From Nemertoderma westbladi (taxonomy: Eukaryota; Xenacoelomorpha; Nemertodermatida; Nemertodermatidae): a stretch of 30,567 bases of DNA. The translations under genes and the position numbers were made by a program. Positions 1 through 9,300 of this stretch are shown in pieces (position 1 is the stretch's first letter; each line of letters begins with the position of its first letter). The notes beneath the pieces were generated by a model that did no database searches, had not been told where the DNA came from, and saw only the letters and a program-made list of their open reading frames with translations. The stretch is from assembly GCA_032718475.1 (NCBI GenBank), contig JAUCBJ010000689.1:1-30567 (forward strand), read 5' to 3'.

Positions 1-14
1 GCCATATACCGTAA

Positions 15-1511
15 CATAAGGTACCCGACAAGTTTCTGAAGGAGAAGATCAGTTATCAGGAGCATGAAGAAACCAACAAACAGATGCTGAGACTCTTACA
101 ATGCTATGAAGATTCCGATAAGTATTTCCTGTTGTTGAGAAATCCACAGATGCGCTTAAGGGATCGTTTCTCTAGCACAATGATAGATGGGTTGATACGT
201 GTTGGAGGAAGGTTAACGAATGCACCATTATCCTTTGATACTAAGTTCCCCATACTCATTAGAAATCTTGAAATACAAGTCAAGATGATTGTAGATGTTC
301 ACAGCAAACTTTATCATGCTGGTAGAGAACGAGTTCTTAGCGAAATTCGAACTCGCTATTATTTTTATAAACCCCGTAGAGCTCTGAACCAAGTTCTTAG
401 GAACTGTATACCCTGTAGGAAAGCATTCAGTAGGCCTTTAACACAGAGAGAGGCAGAATTACCTAGGGAACGAGTAAGCTTTTATGAACCACCCTTTACT
501 AATACCGGTGTGGATTTATTTGGCCCTATTGAAGTATATCGTGCTAGGACTATAGTCAAGAGATGGTGTGTAATCTTTGTTTGTATGACTTGTAGAGCCA
601 TCCATCTCGATATGGTGAACGATTTATCTACCAACAGCTTTCTATTAAGCTTACGACGACAGATCGCTCGCTTTGGCACTAGTAACACGATGAGATCTGA
701 TAAGGGAACAAACTTCATGGGTGCCAACAATGAAATCAAAGCTTACGTCAAAGATTGGAACCAAAGACAGGTGGACGACCAACTACGAGTAACAGCGTCT
801 AGTTGGACCTTCAACGCCGCCGACGCCCCTTGGTGGGGAGGAAGTTGGGAGAGATTAATAAGAAGCGTGAAGACAGCATTTCATTTTATAGTGCCTTGCC
901 GCGCTTATCTCACCGACGAACTTTTGCGGACGTTAATGGAAGAAATCGCCGCCTATCTCAACGAGAGACCGCTTATGCCAGTCTCATCGAGTCCCGATTC
1001 CCTGGAAGCGCTAACACCCGCGCACTTCCTACTGAAGAAACCTGTAGCCATGCTCCCACAATCGGAAATCACAGACGGAGACGAATACTGCCGACAAACT
1101 TGGCAACTCATGCAGTTGTTATCCCGTCGTTTCGCTGACCATTTCGAAAAACATTATCTGCCCACGCTACAACTTCGAACTAAGTGGTTTGCGCAGCAAG
1201 AAAACGTCAGCTCTGGAGACATGGTGCTTATTGTGGATGTGGATCTTCCACGTAAGCGGTGGCAGACAGGTCGTATAATCGAGACGCATATCTCGGATGA
1301 CGGTTTGGTGCGATCGGTAGAACTCGTCGTCATGCGACGTAACTTCAAGAAACCGGGAATCGTCTTCGAGACGCAGCAGCTCAATCGCCCGGTGGGTCGT
1401 TTATGTTTACTGGAAAGAGACAGAGAACTCTCCGGAAACTATGGGAGACAAGATACTCTTCCCACGACCACCTCCCTAATCCAACAAACATCTAGGGACT
1501 CCACAACTTAA
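15..1511 (+). CDS. BEL/Pao retrotransposon pol, C-terminal part: integrase plus DUF5641 (5'-truncated by the window)
   Basis: This is the integrase end of a BEL/Pao polyprotein, which inserts the element's cDNA into the host chromosome. The frame is open from base 15, after a TAA at 12-14; the first ATG is at 84. Numbering from that Met, an HHCC zinc-binding domain has H73, H78, C108 and C111. The catalytic core shows D144 (TGVDLFGP), D206 (MRSDKGTNF) and E256 (GGSWERLI). The 49-residue gap between the second D and the E is typical of BEL integrases. A DUF5641 domain follows at about residues 360-455 (TKWF, then SGDMVLIVD and the GRI segment), the usual C-terminus of BEL pol. Reverse transcriptase and RNase H should lie to the left, outside the window. 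The TAA at 12-14 suggests that the copy is frameshifted or broken upstream. The visible integrase itself is uninterrupted and all catalytic residues are present, so this is a fairly young copy. Confidence 0.92.
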   Translation, partial: HKVPDKFLKEKISYQEHEETNKQMLRLLQCYEDSDKYFLLLRNPQMRLRDRFSSTMIDGLIRVGGRLTNAPLSFDTKFPILIRNLEIQVKMIVDVHSKLYHAGRERVLSEIRTRYYFYKPRRALNQVLRNCIPCRKAFSRPLTQREAELPRERVSFYEPPFTNTGVDLFGPIEVYRARTIVKRWCVIFVCMTCRAIHLDMVNDLSTNSFLLSLRRQIARFGTSNTMRSDKGTNFMGANNEIKAYVKDWNQRQVDDQLRVTASSWTFNAADAPWWGGSWERLIRSVKTAFHFIVPCRAYLTDELLRTLMEEIAAYLNERPLMPVSSSPDSLEALTPAHFLLKKPVAMLPQSEITDGDEYCRQTWQLMQLLSRRFADHFEKHYLPTLQLRTKWFAQQENVSSGDMVLIVDVDLPRKRWQTGRIIETHISDDGLVRSVELVVMRRNFKKPGIVFETQQLNRPVGRLCLLERDRELSGNYGRQDTLPTTTSLIQQTSRDSTT

Positions 1512-1527
1512 CAACGGCTGGAGTGGG

Positions 1528-1855
1528 TGTGTGACCATATTACTTTATATTTATATTAGTTTTATTTTATATTTATGTATGTATTATTATGTAATTTTAT
1601 TTTAATCATTTTATTTAATTTTATTTAGTAGTATGTATTTTAGAGATTGTTTAGTAGATTAGTGCAATATATATTCGCGTTTATTATTTAATTACGTATA
1701 TTATATATTTAGTGCGACGGCGAGAAATAATTCTTTTTCTCTTTCCTTACTGCCCGTATTACATTATCAATACGTGATTACAGTAAGATGAAATATCCGT
1801 ACTTATTAAAGTACAATAAAGCCACTACTATATTCAAGTATTATTGGTAGGCAGA
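1528..1855 (+). repeat. Probable 3' LTR of the BEL/Pao element (right border uncertain)
   Basis: Sixteen bases after the integrase stop, a purine-rich GGAGTGGG is followed by TGTGTGACC, which fits a polypurine tract and an LTR 5' TG. The following roughly 300 bases are AT-rich and non-coding and contain AATAAA at 1815-1820, as expected for the R region. The 3' border cannot be set because the partner LTR is outside the window. Candidate ends in CA lie near 1763, 1782 and 1853. The call rests on position, the TG start and the poly(A) signal, not on a second copy. Confidence 0.45.
1815..1820 (+). promoter_or_regulatory. Poly(A) signal AATAAA in the probable BEL 3' LTR
   Basis: Canonical AATAAA about 300 bases downstream of the integrase stop codon. 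It is placed to end the BEL transcript. Confidence 0.4.
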
Positions 1856-2064
1856 GTATTAGGAATGCAAAGTTCAGATCCTCGTGTCTCGGCTAAACCA
1901 AGCTCTGGGTAGACCTTGGAAACGACTTGCCTCTTCACACTGACATTGCTTCGTGCGATATTGCTCTCATACCGTATATTAAATAATACATATAGTAGCG
2001 TGATGTCCCTTTAACAGTAGCGTATAACGCAAAATAAATCTGTTAAACCCTTTGACCATCTGTA

Positions 2065-2326
2065 ATTCTAGTCGATTAAGATATCGCGGCACCCACCGAT
2101 ATACTTGAAAGACAAAATTCTAGAATCAGTGGTTAACGTCCCCAGACAAGTTCTGGAATAAACTGGTGCCCATCCTAAATATTAATTATTAATATTTACA
2201 AAAATCTGTCAAATATCAGATCCTTTAAAATTCTAGTCGATTAAGATATCGTAGCACTTACCGATACTCTTAAAAGGACAAAATTCCTAGAATCAAGGAT
2301 CCCAGTCCCCAGACACGTTCTGGAAT
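2065..2326 (+). repeat. Two diverged direct copies of a ~96-bp hairpin-forming repeat
   Basis: Copies at 2065-2159 and 2230-2326 start 165 bp apart. Both begin ATTCTAGTCGATTAAGATATCG and end in TTCTGGAAT, with several substitutions between them. Within each copy the first 60 or so bases form an imperfect palindrome: ATTCTAG pairs with CTAGAAT, and GATATCG pairs with CGATA. Both copies keep this outer pairing although they have diverged elsewhere. This could be a MITE-like or foldback fragment, or a structured leader repeat. No coding potential is seen. Confidence 0.7.
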
Positions 2327-3152
2327 CAAATTATGTCAAATTTAACATTAAATAATAAAATTTACGGGAATAAATTTAAATTCATATATTTCAATGAATT
2401 TAATAAATTGTCATTTTATACAATTTATAACATTCCCAAAATTCCATTAATTAATAGATCATGGGAGCAGAGATTCACTCTATTAAGTGTATTTGTGTGC
2501 GAGAATCTCCAATGTATAGTCAATAGCCGATAAAATTCATAAAATCATGTATAAAGGGGATATTGACCATTAAAGAATTACTATTAAATAGCATCCCAGA
2601 TCTGTATGCATGAGAATTACCCTAATTCTACCGCTAGCTTTCCATAATGTCACCATGGCAACAACCACGCTAGAATTAGAAGTGAGTTAAAAGAACAATA
2701 GAAAGCATACCCCATTGAATAGCATAGGGAATAAATAGCGCACTGCTAGTATCCAAGGATACATAATAAATACAGTGACATTCTGGAAGGTACTGACTAA
2801 CGGACAAATGGCCCGAATGTGTGCAGTTTGTTGCAGTTGTGTTGAATTTGTGCGTTTGTAGGTGAATGTTACTACTAAGGTGTGTTTACAGTAGCGAGTC
2901 GCAATTGTGAAAGTAACCCTAACTCTCCAAGAAGAACCTGCAGTACATCTAAGCCTTTGGGACGGACAGTTAAGTGACTTGTGCCGGTTATCGTTGTCGT
3001 TGTGTAGCTACATCGTTGGCGAAAGCACGGCGACGACGGTACATCGGCGCTGAGGATCTTACACTGTCCGGGGGCAAAAGAGGGGTAGGCAGCGACGCCC
3101 GCTAGCCTAATATATATAGACTCATTATAGTATTGATAGACTCATAGCAGAT
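2327..3152. other. Non-coding interval upstream of the long Gag-like frame; possible promoter and 5' leader
   Basis: AT-rich to about 2750, then closer to balanced composition up to the ATG at 3153. A TATA-like ATAAATAG lies near 2732, which would give a leader of roughly 380 bases. This is position-based inference only. An in-frame TAG at 3117-3119 precedes the ATG, so the coding frame does not extend further left. I looked for, and did not see, an obvious copy of this interval downstream of 7406 that would make it an LTR. The 66-codon frame at 2333-2533 is low-complexity and not credible as a gene. Confidence 0.4.
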
Positions 3153-4148
3153 ATGACTGAGTTGATAGAAGATGATCTTGGCATCAGGGAGCGATATACT
3201 CTACCTTTACAAGCGTTTGTCGATAGCTTGATACGCGGCGACGCTGGTCCAACTACTACGGAGGATGATGGTCGTTATATCGAACCGCCGATGTCCCCGG
3301 AGCAACTTAAGCGTGAATTGGACTATAGAAAGTTCACCGCTCGCTATACGCATCGTAATGGTACGTATATGGACTTCTTAACTACCGGCCACCCTATCGA
3401 TTTACACGATACGGACGATGTGGATACTGAAAGGGAAATGGTTTTATTTAAATACCATACCCAACAGAATCGGAACGATAAGCCAAGAATAGAACACGAG
3501 AACTCTATTCGAAACCGACTCGAAAGAGAAGACGTTGAAGAACCGGATAAACGCAACGACTTCAACGATTATCTGGAATTCTTGAGAGAAACATACCTCA
3601 ATATTGCCAGTCAACAAAATCTCGAAACTCGATATCCTCAAGGTATACATCATGATCCTATGAGAGAACTCAAACGACTCTATTTCACTATAATGTATCT
3701 TACCGCCGATCGACCGCTACCTGTTGTCCCAGATAGCTTCGAACAGATGGAGGAATATTGTAAAACTGGAGAACGATCACCCGCGTTTCCTCTGCAGGAC
3801 ATGCGTCTTTGGTATTACTGTGACGAATGCCCTAGACCCAATCAGCAAACGGAAAGACATAAACATCCGCGGAGACGTTGCGCTAAACACAGTTTTACAC
3901 GATATACTTACGGGAGTTTCGAGCGAAACCTGTTCGACGTGTCCCCTGCGGTCGCTCGACTCAAGCGATCCTTGAACAAACCGATGATCAGAGTTCCGGA
4001 ATACTCGATCAGACCTCCGCATTCCTCAGTTAGACCTCAAACTCTTGACCCTAATAGTATCACGGATCCTCCCGAACTGTACTCACTGTTCAAAGATCTA
4101 GTGTTACCCGAACAGTTGATCGGTGGCACTCCGGTAGTAGTCTCATGA
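3153..4148 (+). CDS. Unrecognised Gag-like protein, N-terminal part (ends at an in-frame TGA)
   Basis: 331 codons from the first ATG after an in-frame TAG at 3117. The protein is hydrophilic and rich in acidic and arginine residues, with no signal peptide or membrane segment. A CDEC motif with nearby histidines and a further cysteine (about residues 224-246) could bind metal but matches no family I recognise. The TGA at 4146-4148 is the only stop between this frame and the next: the downstream 1,086 codons are in the same phase and lack an ATG until 4566. I therefore infer that the two parts are one gene of about 1,417 residues, either split by a recent nonsense mutation or joined by stop-codon readthrough. 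The local GC content is higher than in the flanks, which fits real coding sequence. It is possibly the N-terminus of a Gag-type polyprotein; function unknown. Confidence 0.65.
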   Translation: MTELIEDDLGIRERYTLPLQAFVDSLIRGDAGPTTTEDDGRYIEPPMSPEQLKRELDYRKFTARYTHRNGTYMDFLTTGHPIDLHDTDDVDTEREMVLFKYHTQQNRNDKPRIEHENSIRNRLEREDVEEPDKRNDFNDYLEFLRETYLNIASQQNLETRYPQGIHHDPMRELKRLYFTIMYLTADRPLPVVPDSFEQMEEYCKTGERSPAFPLQDMRLWYYCDECPRPNQQTERHKHPRRRCAKHSFTRYTYGSFERNLFDVSPAVARLKRSLNKPMIRVPEYSIRPPHSSVRPQTLDPNSITDPPELYSLFKDLVLPEQLIGGTPVVVS

Positions 4149-7100
4149 GACATTCGCCAACCCTACCTAGCTGGATTGGGACGTGGTCATCTAATATCGC
4201 CGTTTAACCCATACAACCGTCCCGGCTTCACCTCTATCCAACCCGTTACGGAAGTCGAAGAGAGCGTCGTACGAAACGCATTAGACGCTATTCGGCAGAA
4301 AATCGGAAAGGGAACGTACGATTGTTTGGAGAAGCGTAAATTGCAGCAACAAGTTCAAGCGGTGAAGGTATTAGCTTTACCCCAGTTCGATAGAGAAATA
4401 CAAAATCTCGAGGAGGACATCGAACGTGGACGAACCTACTCTTTACAAGAGTTTTTAGATGAGCGTCTACAACAACAAGCGGAGGAGAATCAGCTCGAGG
4501 AGAGACATGTAGAATTGGATGAGAGAGAAGAAGCGGCTTTAGCTCAACCTGAAGCGCAAATCCTTATGACGGATCTCTACTCTAAAACCATTCTTCATCC
4601 CTCGATGGTTCCCCATTTCGGAGACAAACTTTTTGCGACGGCACAACCCCAACCGGTTGATATCAACCTAAGATCTCGCGATCTTATCGCCGACGCTCCT
4701 CTGTTGCAGCGTCCGCCCATCGAACCCGCTCGTGTCGATGGTATACTCGTTGAACCTCCGGACAATAGAGCAGATCTTGTCCGTCGCATGGTACACGATG
4801 TAAACATACGCGCTAGACCTTTACCGGACACGTTTTATGGGATCAAAGATCACCCTTATTACGTCAATCTAAAACAATATTACATGGTAAAACCGGAAGA
4901 TCCTACACATAGTCTGAAGTTTCTACCGTTAATAAATCCTCTCGATCTTGTCGAACTCGAACAACTGCAGAAACATCTGGATCAGTTAGTTAAAGTAAAC
5001 TCGTTTCGAAAACCATATAATGTTTCCAGAATAGAGAAAGAAACAATACCTCCGTATAATCTGGATGGATTCATCAAAACTCGTTTAGTGCACTGGAATC
5101 TTGATGTGTTATTCGAGGAGGAAAGAATACAACGATATGGAGATGTGGAAACATATACCACACAATGTTTAAAGTATAAAGACCTGCCTAATGCTAGCGA
5201 ATGTGCTACCTTGTGGCATCCTGTGGGAATGACACTCGAAAACGCCACTAAAGAGTGGAACGAAACTCTTAACGTTATCGAGATGTATGGAGTTGTCACT
5301 TACGATAACGAAGGTAGCGTTCCGGTTGGAGAACTTGGAACTACGCGGATGATACACATACGAGGACTCGCTGGTTCTACCCACGTATTTACTCGAGCGT
5401 GTTCCGACGTTATTGATTATTCTTTTGAAACTCTTACTGAGATACAAAAGAAACTCCGACATGGACAATTTGAACTCGCGCAGCGTTACGTCACCGACAC
5501 CGAGCGCAAGCCGGCCATGGGTATCGATGGATCAATGTTACCCCAACCCATGCTCGAGATGCTGTTTAACGAAGGAATCCTTAAAATCGGCTCAGCTGTT
5601 TATGGAGACCTACAGAACGACTTTCGGAATATGGAGAACATTCCATACCCCTTCGTTGATACTCAGCTGATTGCTCCTTGGGCCGAAGGCCGAGGTTTCT
5701 TCCGCACTACGTATGCCAATACACCCAGCGGAATTACCAAAGTACAACGAACCTCCATCGGACATCTTGCCTTTCAAGAATACGGATGGAATTTCAAGGT
5801 TGGAAATCCTATAAATTACCAACAAGTGTACGGAGATCATTATTCTCGTTTATACTTTGATGGACCGTTGACCGCACCTGGCGCCGTGTATAGCTTTATG
5901 AGTGTTCCACTTCGTCCCTCCTTAGCTATATACACGATCTTTGAAAACGCAGCACTTGCCGGTTGGCTAGCCGATGTGTGCAGTCGTACCATACGCGCCC
6001 ATCCCTTAATACTTGGAACCAAACTCGCCAAGTTAGATGAACACAATAAGTTCATCCGCTTTGAATGTTTCAGGCGCTTTCTGACTCCGTTCCGTAACGT
6101 TGATAGTCAGTTCAAGGACCGCGCTCTGACCAAACTCAGCCTGAGAGACTCAGCGGCGGAGAAGCTAAACAGCGCGGGATTTGCCCTTTTTCAGGACGTT
6201 TGTATACAGAACTTGCACTCATCTGTTATACAAAGACCCCAAATACCCACGGGTTATTCTGTCGTCGAAGTTCAGACAGTGGGTCCGCTTGCGGAGACAG
6301 CCGCACCTACCTCAGCTATGCAATTGGAAGACGAACCAATATGCTTAGAAGCTGAAGCGATTCAACCTACAGCGCCCCGGAGCAGCGATAACGACTACGT
6401 TTTGGAGTGGTATCAAGGTCCACAATGTCTCACCGCATACGATTATCGACACGCTAACTATGTTTCTCGAAAACGTTGTCGATTATGCGCATCGAGAGAC
6501 CATTTCACCCCTATGGACTCAGACGTACCCTGCTCCTATTTCCACGATCAACCAATGATGGAGATATATTGTGCGTATTGCAGACTTAATAACTCTCATA
6601 TTTTTGCAGTCTGCCCCCAATTTATGACTCAATGCCACCACTGTCAACTTAAAGGACATGCCAGTTATAATTGGCCCTTTAATCACGATTTAGAGAGCGT
6701 AGATGAAATGATTACCCTGCGCTACATTCGAGCTTGGGAAGCGAACGCGGATTTACATTGTGAGTCCCGTCATCGATACTACCCTGGACGCTCTTACGAG
6801 GGAGTTTACGCGTTCCATCCTTATTTATTAGCGTCTGTGGAACAAAAAACACGCGTACCGAGTTACGAGCTAATGAAGCGTGTTGGTGAGTGTATTTCCA
6901 CTAAATTTGTTAGAAGATACCTTAGGAACGTCAATCCTAATGATATTACTTCATACCATTTAATCAATTATATCCATCAAGACCCTGAGTATGGCGATTT
7001 ATTTATCAACTCGCACCCTGAGTTACAGGAAGTATCTCGACGGCCCTACGAATATCGAGCCCGAGAACGCGAGCTGGAAAGAACTATTAAACCAAGGAAG

Positions 7101-7406
7101 TTTCTTACCACCCACGGTCCGCCTACCGCCATTGCCCAGACAACCCGTCAAGGACCCGTAGGAGCTGCTGTCCTGAGGCGCGCCCTAAAGGCTGTTAGAC
7201 CTCGCTCCACGGAAGTTGATATCGATCAACCAGGTACCTCGACTGGCGGATATACCGATCGCAATCCGAAACCTTCTGATGCAATTGTATTGCACCCTTC
7301 ATCCAGGAGTTACAGCCCTCCTAGTAAAGTGGCTCGCCCCAAAGAGAAAAGGACTCTTACTAGCCTCAAAAAACTGCGTAAACGCCGTCCGCGTAAGAAA
7401 GACTAA
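4149..7406 (+). CDS. Unrecognised large Gag-like protein, C-terminal part: coiled coil, zinc knuckles, basic tail
   Basis: Open and in phase with the preceding frame from directly after its TGA to the TAA at 7404-7406. The first in-frame ATG is at 4566, which would discard an apparently coding N-terminal stretch, so this is best read as the continuation of the 3153 gene. Visible parts in order: a Q/E/L-rich coiled-coil stretch (about 4320-4560); a long globular region without recognisable motifs (about 4600-6400); a cysteine/histidine cluster with CRLC (from 6477), CAYC then H and C (from 6570), and CHHCQLKGH (from 6633); then a tail rich in Ser, Pro and Arg ending in KKLRKRRPRKKD. The C-x2-C-x4/5-H pattern and basic tail suggest nucleic-acid binding as in retrotransposon Gag. 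No protease, reverse transcriptase, RNase H or integrase motif is seen, and no pol gene follows. It could be an orphan or domesticated gag, an unusual mobile element or an integrated virus-like gene; I do not recognise the family. Confidence 0.65.
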   Translation, partial: DIRQPYLAGLGRGHLISPFNPYNRPGFTSIQPVTEVEESVVRNALDAIRQKIGKGTYDCLEKRKLQQQVQAVKVLALPQFDREIQNLEEDIERGRTYSLQEFLDERLQQQAEENQLEERHVELDEREEAALAQPEAQILMTDLYSKTILHPSMVPHFGDKLFATAQPQPVDINLRSRDLIADAPLLQRPPIEPARVDGILVEPPDNRADLVRRMVHDVNIRARPLPDTFYGIKDHPYYVNLKQYYMVKPEDPTHSLKFLPLINPLDLVELEQLQKHLDQLVKVNSFRKPYNVSRIEKETIPPYNLDGFIKTRLVHWNLDVLFEEERIQRYGDVETYTTQCLKYKDLPNASECATLWHPVGMTLENATKEWNETLNVIEMYGVVTYDNEGSVPVGELGTTRMIHIRGLAGSTHVFTRACSDVIDYSFETLTEIQKKLRHGQFELAQRYVTDTERKPAMGIDGSMLPQPMLEMLFNEGILKIGSAVYGDLQNDFRNMENIPYPFVDTQLIAPWAEGRGFFRTTYANTPSGITKVQRTSIGHLAFQEYGWNFKVGNPINYQQVYGDHYSRLYFDGPLTAPGAVYSFMSVPLRPSLAIYTIFENAALAGWLADVCSRTIRAHPLILGTKLAKLDEHNKFIRFECFRRFLTPFRNVDSQFKDRALTKLSLRDSAAEKLNSAGFALFQDVCIQNLHSSVIQRPQIPTGYSVVEVQTVGPLAETAAPTSAMQLEDEPICLEAEAIQPTAPRSSDNDYVLEWYQGPQCLTAYDYRHANYVSRKRCRLCASRDHFTPMDSDVPCSYFHDQPMMEIYCAYCRLNNSHIFAVCPQFMTQCHHCQLKGHASYNWPFNHDLESVDEMITLRYIRAWEANADLHCESRHRYYPGRSYEGVYAFHPYLLASVEQKTRVPSYELMKRVGECISTKFVRRYLRNVNPNDITSYHLINYIHQDPEYGDLFINSHPELQEVSRRPYEYRARERELERTIKPRKFLTTHGPPTAIAQTTRQGPVGAAVLRRALKAVRPRSTEVDIDQPGTSTGGYTDRNPKPSDAIVLHPSSRSYSPPSKVARPKEKRTLTSLKKLRKRRPRKKD

Positions 7407-8751
7407 CTGTTTAGAGTATTTTTATATTTTAAAAACTGTGATTTGTTATATTTTATAGACTTAAATCCCATTTTCTGGGAGCGGTGTAAAAGCTTTTGCG
7501 TCATTAACCGGTTATTTTCCCTTAAAGTACTCTGTAGTTGGTTTGCCAGGCATAAAAAGGCCGTGTCCTTGCTGTACTGGTGTTTTAGAGGACATAAAAG
7601 TCATTTCTTCTGTATTTGTACTGTATTTGTACTTTAGAGGACATAATCCGCAATCTCGTGACGCGATAAGCTGGATACTCTTGAAAACAGTGTCGCTACC
7701 ATGACGACGGCTAACAGCTGATATTGCCACGTCGACGTTTCTTTGTTTCTTTGTTCTCTCGTTGTTCGGTTGACCAATCAGAGCGTTTTTTGTCTCTGTG
7801 TTGGAGGTGTATACAGAACTCAGTAGTTCAGTGTGTTATGTTTTTGCTCAGAGCCTAAGAACATCGGCTTTTAGCACCTCCGTATATCAGCATTCTTTAG
7901 CTTTACATTAGTAGGCTTAATTATAGAACGTATATCTGTTATCTTAACTAACCTAACCAAACGAGTTAATTACAACCTTATCATACATATCTATGCAATT
8001 CATATCTTACATTACTGCTTTTGCTGTTGTTCATTATATTTGTTGATGAAATATTATATCGGAATACTGATCAATAGTCAGACACCCCACCTTCTTGATA
8101 TACTAAAGGTTAGAGAGACCGGTTACAGATAAACGATTGCGACCTATGTTGAGTGGTTTGAAGTGAATCTAATGCTATTTCATATGCCCAACATAAATTG
8201 TCTGTTGCTCTCTTTATACGTGACCAAATTTAGTGAAGGTCGGCAGATTAGTGTGCAGTATTGTGCAGCATTGTGTATGATTGTAACTGATAACAAAGCA
8301 TCTCCTAAAGAATGCGCCATATACGTTAATCTATAGCCTTTTCGTTGTGACTAGTTTAAGTCATAACTCTGTTTACATATTTAGAGCGCCACGTCCTAAA
8401 GGAACTGTTAATATTTCCCGAAAGTGAATAATATTTGTCAGAGATTATATATTACGATCAGTCGAATAATACAGTAGGCTTACACCATCAATCATTAAGC
8501 TCCGAACTCAGTCTCCCGGGTATATCCAACGGGTGAATGATTGCGCATAGACTGGCTTCGGCTAATGTAGTGTGTCAAATACTCGTCATAAAGCTAAAGA
8601 ATATATATCATCTAAAAGACATTCTAATTTTGGCAGGTTAAACTGTCAAAGGTCTTCAAAAGCGCAAACATGTATCTTATTCTACTTTGTCTATATGATT
8701 ATGTTATATAATAATGTTACTTTATCACTTTGGTTTAAACCGATCTCCTTT
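7407..8751. other. Non-coding interval downstream of the Gag-like frame
   Basis: No credible gene. There is a short internal duplication: TTTAGAGGACATAA occurs near 7584 and 7632, with CTGTATTTGTA repeated between. A CCAAT box in the context TGACCAATCAGAGCG (7771-7785) is followed by GT-rich sequence and could mark a promoter or LTR U3, but no coding frame follows it. No AATAAA was found close to the 7406 stop. Frames here are short and low-complexity. Confidence 0.4.
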
Positions 8752-8815
8752 ACTATTACTTACTACTTATACTACTACTACTACTACTATTATTACTACT
8801 ACTACTGACTACTAC
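8752..8815 (+). repeat. Imperfect (TAC)n microsatellite
   Basis: About 60 bases of TAC/TAT trinucleotides with a few interruptions, reading as poly-tyrosine in one frame. It is a simple repeat, not coding. Confidence 0.9.
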
Positions 8816-9159
8816 AGAGTTATATATTATAAGAGGACGGGGTTCGTGATTATTAGTTATTATACAAGTGCCCCTCGGCTATAGAGAGTCCACCCTCGGT
8901 TGCTTACTGGGTAATACCTAGGCTAGGATTCAGAGGGCATGGTGTATGTTTTCGTTGTTGGTATAATTTTCATAACAATATGGTGGACAATAGGGTAGCA
9001 TGGTTGACCCTTGGCTGCGTTGTTTAACGTGCAAATAAATAGGCATACATACTCTCAATACGCGTTCCTTTGATAAAGAAAGACAGACAGTTCCCGAACT
9101 ATCAAAGATTAGACCAACCAACCGAAGGTTCTACTTTCTGTAAGAATTTATTGTAGTAA
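8816..9159. other. Unannotated spacer before the satellite-element array
   Basis: I see no gene, strong repeat or structure here. The sequence immediately left of 9160 does not match the right arm of the element that starts there, so 9160 looks like the outer border of the array. Confidence 0.35.
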
Positions 9160-9197
9160 CTAGAAAGCCTGTGGCCCTTCGGGCCACAGCTTTCTAG
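9160..9197 (+). repeat. Terminal hairpin of copy A
   Basis: CTAGAAAGC pairs with GCTTTCTAG (9 bp); inside it TGTGGCCC pairs with GGGCCACA (8 bp) around a TTC loop, with one bulged C. The same structure recurs at 11387 and 14169 and defines the element boundaries. Confidence 0.9.
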
Positions 9198-9300
9198 TGC
9201 ACGTGCACGTGCAGATGATATATGAATATGTGTGGGAGATTTGATAACTGCATACGGAACAGACACCATCATTAAATAAAACACCACCCCCATAAGAGAT

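Noticed and set aside
1855-1900. tRNA-like box B (GTTCAGATCC) after the BEL LTR, suggesting a tRNA or SINE
   Set aside because: No matching box A at the right distance and no cloverleaf could be drawn.
2065-2160. Hammerhead-ribozyme possibility for the hairpin repeat, because of GAAA-like bases in the loop side
   Set aside because: The CTGATGA core and the three-stem arrangement are absent.
2333-2533. 66-codon frame
   Set aside because: Asparagine- and lysine-rich, AT-driven, no homology-like features.
7735-7900. Promoter or LTR U3 around the CCAAT box at 7774
   Set aside because: No gene follows on the plus strand and no second copy of the segment was found; mentioned only within the interval description.
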